This document shows, piece by piece, positions 21,158 to 32,764 of a DNA stretch of 64,000 bases. Each line of letters starts with the position of its first letter. The first letter of the stretch is position 1. Origin of the DNA: Coenobita brevimanus (Eukaryota; Arthropoda; Malacostraca; Decapoda; Coenobitidae); NCBI GenBank assembly GCA_032717465.1, contig CM064658.1, positions 5,762,001 to 5,826,000 on the forward strand, given 5' to 3'. The translations under genes were made by a program, and so were the position numbers. Below the pieces are notes generated by a model. It saw only the letters and a list, made by a program, of their open reading frames with translations. It was not told the origin of the DNA and made no database searches.

Positions 21158-21607
21158 TAAGTAAAAAACCGGTACGACGCTCGTAACATCCCAAATATCC
21201 AAGTGGCGCATGCGCATTGAAGGCACAGTCCCAGGGACAAGATAGACTCTGCTTTTGTTTACTAATATTGCGGCACCCAAGATTTTGTAATATTCACATT
21301 TGAGGACATCAAGATAATTTCAGAAAGGCTGTCTTTGATAAATATTTTTACGGATCAGCTTCTAACTAACTGCTCTATGCTGCAAGATATTACCAAATTC
21401 TTGTTACTGTGCTTTCATTTCACCAAAGATTTTGTGTACATGTGGGACAAGAGGGATGTTGTTGATAGTGAGGTGTGAGTTATGACTGTGTTCTACCATA
21501 AAAGAGGCCATTCTGAGTCTTTTTGTAGTACACCAGTCATGAAGTGTGTGTGGGTGTTAAGTCATCTGGGTAGGAAGCAGTGTGTACTTTGTGAGTGAAA
21601 GTGAAAA

Positions 21608-21653
<46 letters not shown>

Positions 21654-22289
21654 TTCTATATATACTTATTATAGAGAATATATTCTATTCTGGATTGATT
21701 AGCCACTTTGAGAAATATATACATACTGTATGACACTATATTATCCAAATTGTTTATTTTGTAATTTCATCATTCATAATCTGAGGAAATTGATGGCCAC
21801 CCCTATTAATGCACAGGGGAACAGAACAGTACGATTCTGATTCTCAGTGTGCGTCCTCTCGACTTCAGTCCAGCCTTCCGACCTCTCTCACGAGCAGGCA
21901 AAAAATGACTGTTGACCGTTCCTGGATTTGGGACGGTTTGTCGAAATCGTTGACTGAAGGCGAATTTAGGCATTAATAAATTTAAGTTAGTAAATCGTCT
22001 CAGAGGAGGAAAATATGACTTTCCTCATTGAAACCATATATCAAGAGATACAAATCTACTCATTTCTAAAGAATTAACATAGAAAACATTAAATTATAAG
22101 GGATGAATGAGCTGACTAGTTGCTAAACTTGCCAGATTAGAATATTTTTACCTTTTTGTATGACTCATACAAATGAATAAGCTCTTGTTGTGTGTATTCA
22201 TTGGAGAGTGTAAGTGGTTTTGTAAGTAGGAATGACATTAATCCTATCACAAGTTCACACAAACAAATGCAGCATATGATTCATGAGCA
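21158..22289. other. No gene recognised; contains a (TA)n microsatellite
   Basis: AT-rich sequence with a (TA)n run at about 21613-21651. The stretch 21790-21960 is less AT-rich, but it has no meaningful open frame. Confidence 0.55.
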
Positions 22290-23100
22290 TGCGTGTCCTA
22301 CGACGTCTGTGGCAGGCTCGACCATGACGATTGTCAATTGTCTTCACCCCACAAAGCACCCCATTGCAAGCGCACTTATATACGTCAACAGGAGTCACGG
22401 TGACAAAACGTTCGGATGTATATATATGTCAACGAGACACGGCGGGTTAAAAGTTGAGAATCCTTAGCTTATATCCGTCGTCGTCTTGTGGATCTCACCA
22501 TGATTAACGTGACCTGTTATATAAATGCCTTCCCAATAACAACTTAATAATATTTGTTACAAAATGATAAACCGTAATGATAATAATGATAATAATAATA
22601 ATTAGTAATAACTGGTGAATCCTCTGCTTCTCCCTCATCAATTGACATTCTCTTTTATAAACACCCTTCAGCTTACCCCGCTGCGTCCCGGCAGATTTTT
22701 CACCAATGACTCCCCCCAATCCCGGCAGATTTTTGAAATTTTTTTTTGGGGGGGGGGCTAAAACCTCCGCTTCTTATGAGAAACATTGAAAATTCAGAGA
22801 GAAAGTGTTCAGTTAAGTTTAGAAATACAGCAGAAGAGTACCTTTACCCTGTTACCATGTTCTCTCAGGCCAGGCTCAAGAGAAAACGTTTGCTATGGGA
22901 GGGGTGGCTATTTCAGACCACTCATAACTGGTTAGATATTTATTTATCTGGTACAAATTTATATGTAGTACAAGAGTATATAGGTTTTCAGATAATAATA
23001 TAGGCGCTATAAGTGTTGTTCACACACCAAAAACAACATATGGCACCTTCTTTTACGACATTACCGCCTCATCATTTCTGCTTGTTTCTTCATCTGGCTT
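22290..23100. mobile_element. Rearranged copies of repeat family T
   Basis: 22300-22375 matches the reverse complement of 17669-17725 (GTGGCAGGCTCGACCA, AAAGCACCCCATTGC). The following CGGCGGGTTAA near 22440 resembles the GGG-TTAA end of this family. 22672-23100 is a forward copy of the left half (CCAATGACTCCCCCCAATCC, TATATGTAGTACAAGAGTAT). It stops where the retrotransposon begins. AATAATGATAATAATAATAA microsatellite DNA lies between them (22578-22602). Confidence 0.6.
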
Positions 23101-23127
23101 ATTTCTTCCTTCCTTTGACCTGATAAA

Positions 23128-24650
23128 TAGGATTATTTATGAGTGTGTTGTCCCAGATGATTGGCTGAAGAGTGTAATTGTAAATGTGTATAAAGGGAAG
23201 GGTGATGCCCTGGAAAGAGGAAATTATAGAGGTATAAAGCTTTTATATCAGATAATGAAGGTAATGGAGAGAATTTTAGAAGGTATGATTAGAGAAAGAG
23301 TGAATATTGATGAGATGCAGTTTGGGTTTATGCCAGGTAGGGGGACCACTGATGCCCTATTCATTGTTCGACAGCTTCAGGAAAAATATATTAGTAGGAG
23401 AAGGGATCTTTATTTTGGTTTTGTTGATATGGAAAAGGCCTTTGACAGTCCCTAGAGAGGTGGTGAAGTGGGCAATGAGAAAGCCTGGCTTGGAGGAGTG
23501 GCTGGTTAGGGTGGTTATGGCCATGTATGTGGGTGCTCACACCTAGGTGAGAGTGAATGGAGATTTGAGTGATGAGTTTTCCGTGAATGTTGGTGCATCA
23601 GGGGTCAGTCTTGAGTCCCATGTTGTTTATCATGGTACCTGAAGCCCTTTCACGTGACTTCAGAAACGGACTCCCGTGGGAGTTGTTGTATGCTGATGAT
23701 TTGGTGTTGATTGCAGAGAACGAAAGGGAGGCGGAGGAAAGGTTTAGGAAGTGGAGAGATGGTATGGGGCAAAAGGGTTTAAGGGTAAATGCAGATAAAA
23801 CAAAAATGATGATATCTAGGGTTGGTGGCAGTACTGTCAAAGACGAAGAAGAGTGGCCATGTGCAGTTTGCCACAAGGGCGTGGGAAGTAATTCCATCTT
23901 GTGCGGTGTGTGTGATAAATGGTTCCATAAGAGATGTAGTGGTATCAGAGGTAGACTGCGAGATAATGCTGATTTTATGTGTACGGCGTGCCAGGGTAAG
24001 CAGGTGGAGATTGTCAGACGTGAAAGGATTGAACTTGCTGGTGAATCTCTTGAGTGTGTGGAAGAGTTTTGTTATTTGGGAGACATGTTGTGTGCTGGAG
24101 GTGGGACTGGAGCTAGCTCTGTGGCTAGGGTGAGAAGTGGTTGGAAGTTCAGGGAGCTCTAGCCTCTCCTGACATTGAGAGGGCTCTCCCTACGTGCTAA
24201 GGGGTCTATGTATGCAGCATGTGTTAGGAGTGTAATGCTGTATGGTAGTGAGACCTGGGCAGTGAAGGAGGAAGATATTCGCCGGCTCAGACGTACAGAA
24301 ATGACAATGATTAGGTGGATGTGCAGTGCGTCCCTATGTCCAAGGCCTGGAGGGGCTGGGTTTACGATGGAAGAGTTGAGAGGTAGGATGGGACTGGAGT
24401 GTATTGGTGTTGTGATAAGGAGAGGTAGATTGGGGTGGTTTGGACATGTGGAGAGGATGGGTGATGATAATTGGGTGGGGAGGGTGAGAGGTGTTAATAT
24501 TGGGGTTGGGGTTATGAGGGGTAGACCGAGAAAGACATGGGAGGTCATTAAGTGTGACCTTAGGGTTAAGGAACTGAACAGGGAGGCTGCAATGGATCGT
24601 GCAGCGTGGAGAGCCGCCATTAGGTGACCAAGGCCGACACATGCAAGCAT
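23128..24650 (+). pseudogene. Non-LTR retrotransposon fragment: reverse transcriptase with PHD-like finger
   Basis: This is the 3' part of a LINE-type polyprotein. It begins inside the RT domain (NVYKGKGDALERGNYRGIKL) and includes MQFGFMPGRGTTDALF, motif A (FVDMEKAFD, Asp near 23426), HQGSVLSPMLF, and the catalytic box YADD at 23689-23700. After the thumb comes a C4HC3 cysteine/histidine cluster (CAVC...CGVC...H..C...CTAC, about 23860-23990), then CYLGDMLCAGGG, a LYGSETW motif, GWFGHVERMGD and GRPRKTWE. Lesions are a shift near 23450 (after AFD), a TAG at about 23545, a shift near 23590 and an in-frame TAG at 24160-24162. The endonuclease and 5' end are absent, so this is a 5'-truncated, dead copy. 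RT sequence and the GRPRKTW tail resemble RTE-like elements, but I cannot assign the clade firmly. Confidence 0.9.
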
Positions 24651-24664
24651 GTTGGAGCCGTTAA

Positions 24665-25427
24665 CCCACCCCGTCCCGGAGACATGAATTCACGTCCTCA
24701 CATGATGTGCACTCATATCCCGGAGACGTAAATTAATGCGGCAACATTGCAAGGTCCCTAATTTGCACAATTTTCAATTTTCGCGAGTGATTTTTGGCAC
24801 GTATACACGGGACACCTTCCTCTACAAGATGCCAGGCAGAGACAATGCCTTACCCAGCATGACCTCCCCCCCCCTGAATGACCTTTTCTCAGCAATTCAC
24901 CTGCTATCAGTGACCTGGCCAGTAAAGCCATGTCATGCCACGGTACGAAATTCAGGGCCAGAGTGATTCCCCAATCGATGACAATGTGGAGGACAAACAT
25001 TAGAGGAAGAAACAGTCAGAAATGATGATCAGGTAATGTGGCAAAAAAAGGTCAGGAATGGTGATGAGTTAGTGAGTGAAACAATGCTTATAATGCCTAT
25101 ATTACCGTTTGAAAACCAATAAACTCTCGTACTACATATAAATTCGTACCAAATAAATAAATAAATACCGTTTATTAGTGGTGAGGAATAGTTATCCTCC
25201 CATAGAACTCGTTTTCTTTGCAGCCAGCCTGATAGAAAATCCTGTAAGGTAAGGAGGTACTCCTACCTGGATCAAGTACTGTATTTTAAACCTCAGGTGA
25301 GCGATTTCTCTATGAATTTCCGAAGTTTCTCACCAAAAGCGGATCTTTGAGCCAAAAAAAAAAAAAAGGTCCAAAAATGTCGTGACTGGGGCGTACCACT
25401 GCCCAGAAAACGTCAGGATGGGGGAGG
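24665..25427 (-). mobile_element. TTAA-flanked repeat family T, full-length copy
   Basis: A 763-bp element between TTAA 24661-24664 and TTAA 25428-25431. The ends are CCCACCCCGTCCCGG and, in reverse, CCTCCCCCATCCTGACG, imperfect inverted repeats. It is in inverse orientation to the copy at 17019. It encodes nothing recognisable and contains AATAAATAAATAAAT near 25150 and an A-run near 25357. The terminal structure suggests a non-autonomous piggyBac-type element. It lies directly against the 3' end of the retrotransposon fragment. Confidence 0.75.
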
Positions 25428-25440
25428 TTAAAAACGAAAA

Positions 25441-25775
25441 TGAAACGTCCTCCACCTCAGGAATCACTTTCGCCTTGAATTTCGTCATTGGAGAGACCGT
25501 GGTGACATGTCTTTACTGGCCAGGTCACTGCTAACAGGTGAATTGCCAAGAAAATGGCATGCAGGGGGGGGAGGGGGGTCAAGTGGGGCCAGGCATTATC
25601 CACGCCTGGCGTTGGGTGGAGGAAGGTCTCCCACATATGCCCACCAAAAATCACCTGTGAAACTTGACAAATGTGCAAATGACGGACCTCGCAATTGCAA
25701 AACGTATGGATAACTCATTGGGTGTCACCGTGACAAAACGTGGTCACATATCCATATGTTGTCGGGAGGCCTTGG
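25441..25775 (+). mobile_element. Repeat family T, partial copy in opposite orientation
   Basis: This matches the right half of copy 1 (CTTTACTGGCCAGGTCACTG at 25510, GCCTGGCGTTG-like, CGTGACAAAACGT) and ends at GGG-TTAA near 25772-25777. With 24665-25427 it forms a head-to-head pair of related elements. Confidence 0.65.
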
Positions 25776-25777
25776 GT

Positions 25778-26610
25778 TAAGCTGTTAAAATCGCTCATGT
25801 AAACTTCTCTCTATATACAAACCCAAACACGAGAGAAAAAATTCAGTAGTGTGAAGGGGGGGGGGTTACTGAAACTACCGGTATGTGAGCGTCTGATTAA
25901 TTATTAGTGTGTGTGGTAATTGCTACTATTGTGTGTGTAATTCCTGCAAGTGTGCCTGCGTATGTATTGTACTGTACATATACATTTGTATGTATGTATA
26001 AATACATGCATTATGTATAAATGTATATGTATGCAGCCTATCTGTAAGTAAAAGGAGTGAGGGGAGAGGAAGAGGAACTTCAGGTAAAGCAAGAGATGGA
26101 GGATGAGAAAAGATGAAGAGACGATGGAAGGGTTTGGAGGAAATCATAGAGAGCCTATCTCCATGAAGGAAACAAAGGCTGAATATGGAAAGAAGGGAGG
26201 GAGCAAGAAACGGAGGGGAAAGGAGGAGTGGTGGAGGAGGCGGATGGATCAAGGAGGGGGAGAAGCGGAGATGGAAGGAGAGGGCGAAGGGGAGAAGAGT
26301 GGAGTGAGAAGGAAACAACCAACGAACAACTATGAAGCTGCCGATTCGCTTTAAAATTGTGGACATGCACACCCTTCAAATACACCAAACTCCTGTTTAC
26401 CTGTCTCATATCAAACATATGCAGAAATTCTTAAGATCTGGACATCTAATAATGTTAAAAAACTGACGCCATTATCCGTTCAGCCTCATCAACCATCATC
26501 ATCACTATTTCTTCAGCTTTGCACACCAAACGCACACAGAATCACTGCCATAAAAGCCACACACACCTGCCAGTCACATTTAAACTCAGTAATTATAAAT
26601 AAACGTATAT
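25778..26610. other. No gene recognised; polypurine tract and GT/AT microsatellites
   Basis: From about 26050 to 26325 the plus strand is almost entirely A and G (GGAGGAG, GAAGGGAG), a polypurine tract of roughly 270 bp. TGTGTG/TATGTATG tracts lie at 25900-26035. The long open frames here follow from the purine bias. Confidence 0.6.
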
Positions 26611-26623
26611 ATTACCAAGGTCT

Positions 26624-26735
26624 GTGGGTTGTTGAACAGGAGCTACGACAGCAACACCCTTCCATAACATGGTCCGGCGGGCAGTGAAGGCTCTGGCCGG
26701 CAAATTCAAACTTTCGCAGGTTAGAAACTCATAAT
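26624..26735. other. Possible isolated coding exon in a small GC island (strand uncertain)
   Basis: A CpG-containing patch stands out from AT-rich flanks. On the plus strand an ATG in good context (AACATGG, 26670) opens MVRRAVKALAGKFKLSQ and ends at a plausible donor (CAG|GTTAGA). On the minus strand the same patch reads ARAFTARRTMLWKGVAVVAP and ends before a GTAATA donor. Both peptides are basic and acid-free at the start, like mitochondrial presequences. I found no following exon and cannot choose between the strands. Confidence 0.25.
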
Positions 26736-26795
26736 TCAGTCTACAGCCACAAGGCGGCAGTTTTATGCTATTAAAAAAATGGACAGGGGAAACTT

Positions 26796-26925
26796 TTTTA
26801 TGGTTTTTAGGTAAACTTGTGTATTTGTTTATGGTTATAGGTAAACTTATGTACTTTTATGGTTCTTGAGTTAATTTGTGTATCTTTTATGGTTCTTCGT
26901 TGAAATTGTGCATTTTTTTGCTATC
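26796..26925 (+). repeat. Short tandem repeat, about 36-bp unit
   Basis: Four degenerate units carry the core TTTTATGGTTxTTxGTxAA followed by TTGTGTA (for example near 26798, 26828, 26857 and 26889). Confidence 0.65.
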
Positions 26926-27689
26926 TTGTTTGATATTCATAATTTGCATATTAATTACATACTTAAATGATGCAGATCAATTTAGTTACGGCATTCATAC
27001 CTTACGCTATTTTTTTCTTTTACTTCTTTTTCTTTTGTGCTGTCACCTTCCTTAGGAGGCGTAGTGGCTGCTTACCATTTTTATGTTTAACCACCCACAC
27101 ACATCTTGGAGCACTGCACAGCACATGCTACACTGAGATGTAGACATAACAATTAAAGAACCTATAGGCTGTAGGGACAGTAACTTACCCACCTAAAACT
27201 AAACCTCCACCCTTAAATTATTTCACGTAGCTCAGTGCCAGAAAGACAGTGCTACGCCTCTTCTTCCTTTTCATAGCACTTCGTAATTAGCATCATATTT
27301 TTGTGATATATTGTTACAACTATGCAGTCAAGATAGAAAGGTGGCAATTTTAAATCAGTTTAAATTAAACAGTATACAGTATATTTACCTGCCTCCTCCA
27401 TGATCATGTGGAGAAGATGAAGAATAACAGACTAGAATTTTCTAGATTATGAGGTAGAAAGGGAGAGGAGGGGGAAACCAAGGATGAGATGGAGGGATGG
27501 AATGGAGATATGAGAAAGGAAGCTGTGAGTTGGAAGGGCAGCTAAATGACAGGAGGACAGGGTAACATGGGTATGTTTGTGGCCACCCCTTACGGGATAA
27601 GGCATCTGACAACAGATGAACAGTCAGACATACAGTATTCTCCGTGGTCTAAGTCAACAAATTTATGTTAGTAGTCCTATGATTTACCT

Positions 27690-28500
27690 GTATTTTCAGA
27701 TCCTAGGATGATAGTGGCCCTGTTGCCTGGCTATAGACATCGCTGAAATCCCATCCTATCCCTCAAAAGGAAGACGGTGGATGCTGAAGAAGGGCAACTT
27801 AAGCCTGCAGGCCACTGGGATCACACTGAGATGAGCTTGAGGCCAAAGCAATATATACTACAAGCCTGAGAGATATAGCAAAAAGAGTTAGCCCCTTTAG
27901 TCCAATCATATCTTTTACATTTTTTTCTCATTATCTTTAGTTGATTTTGCGAATAGTAGGGGGAATCATATACAGTATTTGGTAAGAGGTTAATGAAAGC
28001 TCTGTCTACACACTCGAGTTATAAAAAGCTCTCCAAAGCTAAATAAAACTGTCTGATGGTAGCAGGAATAAAATAATGTTATCAGAGTGATGTGGCTTAA
28101 AGTACACAAGAATGACAATTGATTTATAAATTTTATTTTTTTTAGCTTTATAATTGAGTAAATTTCCGTTACATGAACATTCTCATGGTGGCACATTGGC
28201 TTATAACACTGTTTCACAAATTACAGTTTTAAATACCGTCTGAATAATTAACCCCCTCACTTTTCATGGATGCATTATGTTTTCCTCTGGCTACTGGTGC
28301 TGGAGAGGGATGCCTTCATGCAGTGGCACTGATATAACCAGGCAGATCCACTGCCTGGTTATATATATACCCCTTAATTCTCTCCATATCTCTCCAAAGG
28401 AGGATGGTGGCTGGCAGGAGGAGGATCATTACAGCTTGCAGTCCACTGGGTTCACGTCCAGATAAGCTGTGGCTACAACTCAGACCACCACAAGATAATT
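27690..28500. mobile_element. Two copies of SINE-like family G (27690-27862 and 28285-28500)
   Basis: Both have a conserved core: GGTGCTGGAGAGGGATGCCT-like start, CAGTGGCACTGATATAACCA, CTCCAAAGGAGGATGGTGGC, and AGCTTGCAGTCCACTGGGTT. Further copies lie at 33565-33790, 47925-48060, 54003-54180 and 59345-59540, some with a (GTT)n or TTGTTGTTG end. Length about 200 bp. No internal Pol III boxes were obvious, so SINE status rests on copy number and size. Confidence 0.6.
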
Positions 28501-30954
28501 TTGTCCAACTGAGACAAATTCTAGTAGCCAAAGGGTTGAAAACTCTCTCAATTAACCGCTGAGCTGCTAGAAACTGGCTGAGTAAAAAAAAATAAAATAA
28601 ATATAGTCTGGATGTAGGGCATTGTTTTAGGTGACATAGGTCTCTTTATACCACCACTTCCTAAGTAATTTATTTTCTACATCTTAATATCCCCTTGTAG
28701 GATATTTATGTGGCTTTAAGATCAACATTTTATCGGTGACATAACAAAGGGTCATCAAGGTGCAACAGGCAATATAAGTCACTCAGAAAGAGGTGACAAG
28801 GAAGCCCCACACCCCCTTCTAAGCCCTTCTAGGATGCTTTCTAAGTGGTATTCTAGGCATCATTGCAATTTTTCCTTAGCAGTTTCCTAGAGTTATTACG
28901 CCTTGATATCTCTTTTATGTTATATTTATTTTCACTGCCGACAAAGTTTTCATCAGTAACATACAGAAAGATATGAGGTGTAATGGGCAGAATAAGTTGC
29001 TATGGAAGAGGTGCTAATGAATCACCCTAGCCACTTAGAATACCCACAGCACAATTAAAATACGCCATTGCATCTATGAAAGTGACAGGGATAATTACAG
29101 CACTTCAACACTTTTATAAATCTGATCATAACTACAGTTCCTACATCCATTCCCGTATGTATTGATAAAACGCATCTCCATCACTCACTCTTCCTGTGTT
29201 TATAACTTCATGTTTTAGTAAATCTATATATATAAGTCTGTCATGACTATAAGCACTAGCTATACAATATAATAGAACTCTCAGAAAATATACCATACAA
29301 AAAATATATGCTACATCTAATATGGCATAGACTTTCTTTGTAAACTAAAATAATCAACACACCATTCTCAGAACTCTGACGTAACACGAACATCATTATG
29401 CATAATATAACTCTCATATAATATTCTCCAGTTGGCCTAATTTTCTTCCCCCTACATCACATTCCTTACCAATATTAAAAGAGAGCTGGATGTATAAAGA
29501 CAAGAGCTGTGATATGCTTTTTAATTCATTGTTTTCCTAACCATTTTTCCCACATAAAGATGGGAAGAGGTTGGGTTCAGAAGACAAAGACAGAACATGC
29601 ACAAAATTAGAAATGAAAGAAGGAAAAGGAAAAAAAATCCAGTCTTACCACAGTCCAAAACATTACTGGGTTGTCTATGTACCTAACCTACATCATTTGC
29701 GTCATTTTACCCTCAAAACTATCCTTTTACCTCTCAGGGATTCAAACCATTCTACATGACCAGCCAAAAATTTTCTGCTCTAAAAAAAAATACAGTATTA
29801 TGAAAGGTGATAGTCTAGCCTCAGGTCCCTACACATCACCATCATCATCATCCAAACGACCTTTCTCATTCCAGTGTGGGGTGGGGTAAAGTAGGGTCCA
29901 GTGAGGGAGGGCGAAAATTTTTACAAATTTATAGAAAGAGATACACTACTAACCAAACTTTACCTTCACTTCACAAAGGGTAAAAATGGACTGGATTTTC
30001 TTATTGCCTGAAACACAGTACTGTACTTCACTCACAAGTTTATCTCTGTCCCTGAAAAAAGAATGATTTACCAGTATAACAGCATTTAGGACACTAAAAG
30101 AATGAGATAGTTAGCCGTATTTGTCAAAGGCATAAGAGGGGTCAAAGAGCAAATTTATCATCATCATCATCATGTGAGGGCAATTTCCACTGTGATTTAT
30201 TTTGCATATTACACCCTAACTTTCACCTGCATGCAATTTTCTATCATTTTCATATTCAGCACACTTTGCATCAGTGACACACAAGAGGATACAGTGTAAT
30301 GGATAAAATAAATTGCTAAGGAGAAAGTGTTAGTAAATCTCTAATGCCACTTTAAATATGACCCAGCAGGTGAGAGAATTTGGAATGCGATTGAATGAGG
30401 TGACGTAAGATAGAGAATGATACAGAAATGAGACAATGTTAAAACTATGATGATCAACCAATCCTTCCAATATAATGCTGGCTGCCTCCAGGCAATTCTA
30501 TAACATATTGGGGTATCTCATTGTGAGGGAATAAAAAAAAGTATTCATCAACTCCTCTAGCTCAGAAACTCCTAAAGAGAATAAAATCATCTGACAGTAA
30601 CAAGAATAAAAGAATAAGGTTGTCAATATACTTAACTTTTTTCAATTCAGTGGCATGTTTTGTATTTTATTCCTGCTAACTTCTGAATAATTTACTTACC
30701 TGAAGAAAGATCTTTAGAAGTAAATAAGTTAATGAAGACAACATCTAACCTCACCAGTTCAAAGGGTCTCTCCTAAAATGAGTAAAACAGCTGGGAAACA
30801 GCATGAATAAATAAATAAATAAATAAATACAGATAAAAATAAAAATGACATAGTTAGGTTGAAGAGGCTATGGAATTATCTTGTCTCATCAATACTACCA
30901 AGCTCTCTTTTTAAGAAACTGTGTGACATTTGACTGAGTAAGAGTAACCTTAAC
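28501..30954. other. No gene recognised; scattered short repeats
   Basis: AT-rich sequence without a supportable frame. Copies of the short AAGCTGAATAAAA-type repeat are scattered in it (27895-28070 and 30545-30790), and ATCATCATCATCATC occurs near 30158-30172. Confidence 0.55.
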
Positions 30955-31345
30955 CACCAATTATAAATAAAAATATAGTTTCATGGTATGATATACAATT
31001 AAGCTACTTTATCACCAATTATAAATAAAAATAGAGCTTTGTAATGCATATAAGTTAAGTGATTTATCACCAATTATAAATAAAAATATAGCTTCGCAAT
31101 GCATATAATTTGAGTGCTTTATCACCAATTATAGAGCTTTATATAATTAATTTAAGTACTTTATCATCACTTATAATAAAAATATACTTATAAAATATAG
31201 GATTCATAACTAAGCTACCATATTTAGTTTTTATCACCAATTATAAACAAAAATATCTATAGCTTAAAAGACTTATAATTAAACTACGACATCACCAATG
31301 ACAAATAAAAATAGAGTTTCACACCATATACTGTATAATTTCATG
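30955..31345 (+). repeat. AT-rich tandem array, about 60-bp unit, six to seven copies
   Basis: Units start with TTATCACCAATTATAAATAA at about 30955, 31010, 31068, 31120, 31165, 31230 and 31290. Each continues with AAAATATAGCTT and a variable ATGCATATAA-like part. Substitutions and indels distinguish every copy. Confidence 0.85.
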
Positions 31346-32544
31346 TGTACCTGTATATGTAAAACTAAATCTTCATCCATTTATAAACAGCTCAACAACA
31401 CACACAGATTTTTTATAAGCATTTTTTTTTGTTTTTGTTTATAATAGCATTTACACGGTATCGTACTTGAATGCAAATGGAATCTAAATATGTACAGTAT
31501 TAGTTCTACCATCCTGTTCAAGTTAGACAAGATGGTACAAACATTGCACTCCCCTGACATCGACATGGCCACAGTTAAGGAGAAATAAGTAACAGCTGGG
31601 CCCATTTTATTCTATCCCAGGTGTAGGGTCCTGAGGCTAGGCTATCACAGTCCTGTACATTTAAGGGTAGATGACCAGCCTACTTCCCTTAGAGGTATTA
31701 TACGACTGAGAAATTTAAGGATAGATGACCAGCTTACTTCCACTGGCAGCATTATGTGACTGAAAAACCTTCAATCACTGAAATCTATAGAAGGTCATCA
31801 TTCTGAACAGGGCACTCTACCCACCACACCACCAGGTGTCTGAATGACAAGTGCAGTGCAATATATGGACCATCCTGTACTTTTAACTTCTCAGAACCAG
31901 TGACATCTATAAATCTATTCTTGCTAACTCCAAACATACTTTTATTTATTTATTTTGCACTGAAGGATCTCTAACCTTTCTAGTTCAAAAAGTCTCTCCT
32001 AAGCTGAATAAAATTGTCTGGAGGTAGCATGAATAAAATAAATAAAGTCACGCAAGTGAAAGGGACAATCACTTCATTCTAGGTAGGTCTTTTGCATTTT
32101 AGTCTTGTTTTTCACCAGATGAGTTTATTTTCCAAGGCCTGCATTCTCATCAGTTAAGGAAGCTCCCTAACACCTCTTCCTATGTGATTTATTTTGCTTA
32201 TTATACCTCTCTATCCTTTTCTGTGTTTTTAAAATCATTCTAATACCACCATACTCTTCATAAACAGTGTAGAGAATTATATTACCTGGTCATATCCAAA
32301 AATAAATAACTAGGGAAGAGGTGCTTGGGAGACTCCTTCCTTCTTCCTTGCATAAAAGAAAGAAAGAAAAAAAAAAAAGCAACAAGAATACAGGCCCATG
32401 ACACCTTCCTACTGCTGAATGAAACTGTTTGTAGGCAGCAAAAAAGAAATATAAAATGTCATCATTTTTGGCATTTAATTCCTGCTAACTCTAGAACTTT
32501 ATTTTTGTTCAGAAACCATTTAAATGATGGGTTAGATCAGCCTC

Positions 32545-32637
32545 CATTAACCCCTTCACTTCGAGACATCTCTGTAAAACTGAATAAAACTGTCTGTAGG
32601 AAGCAGGAGTAAAATATAAAACACTGAAGGGCTTAAC
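32545..32637. mobile_element. Exemplar of the short TTAA-flanked repeat (about 85 bp)
   Basis: TTAA is followed by CCCCTTCACTTCGAGACATC, then the family core (AACTGAATAAAACTGTCTG, GGAAGCAGGAGTAAAAT), and ends AACACTGAAGGGC-TTAA. The CCCTTCA / TGAAGGG ends are inverted repeats. This geometry (TTAA duplication, CCC...GGG ends) is that of a miniature piggyBac-type element. Confidence 0.55.
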
Positions 32638-32764
32638 CATTTCAATCCATGAATGCTTTTAATATTTTATTCCTGCTAACTTGAGACCTTTATATACTTA
32701 GGAAAGACTGTCTGAAGTGGAGGGAGATGTGTTGGAGTGAAGGGGGTAATGAAGGCAAATTCTA

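Noticed and set aside
23100..24650. Host gene for a PHD-finger protein
   Set aside because: The finger is flanked on both sides by LINE reverse-transcriptase sequence in the same frame, with stops and frameshifts.
26103..26354. Glu/Gly/Arg-rich coding exon
   Set aside because: It lies in a polypurine tract where long open frames are expected.
30955..31345. CRISPR array
   Set aside because: Repeats are directly tandem, AT-rich and degenerate, without unique spacers, in a eukaryotic genome.
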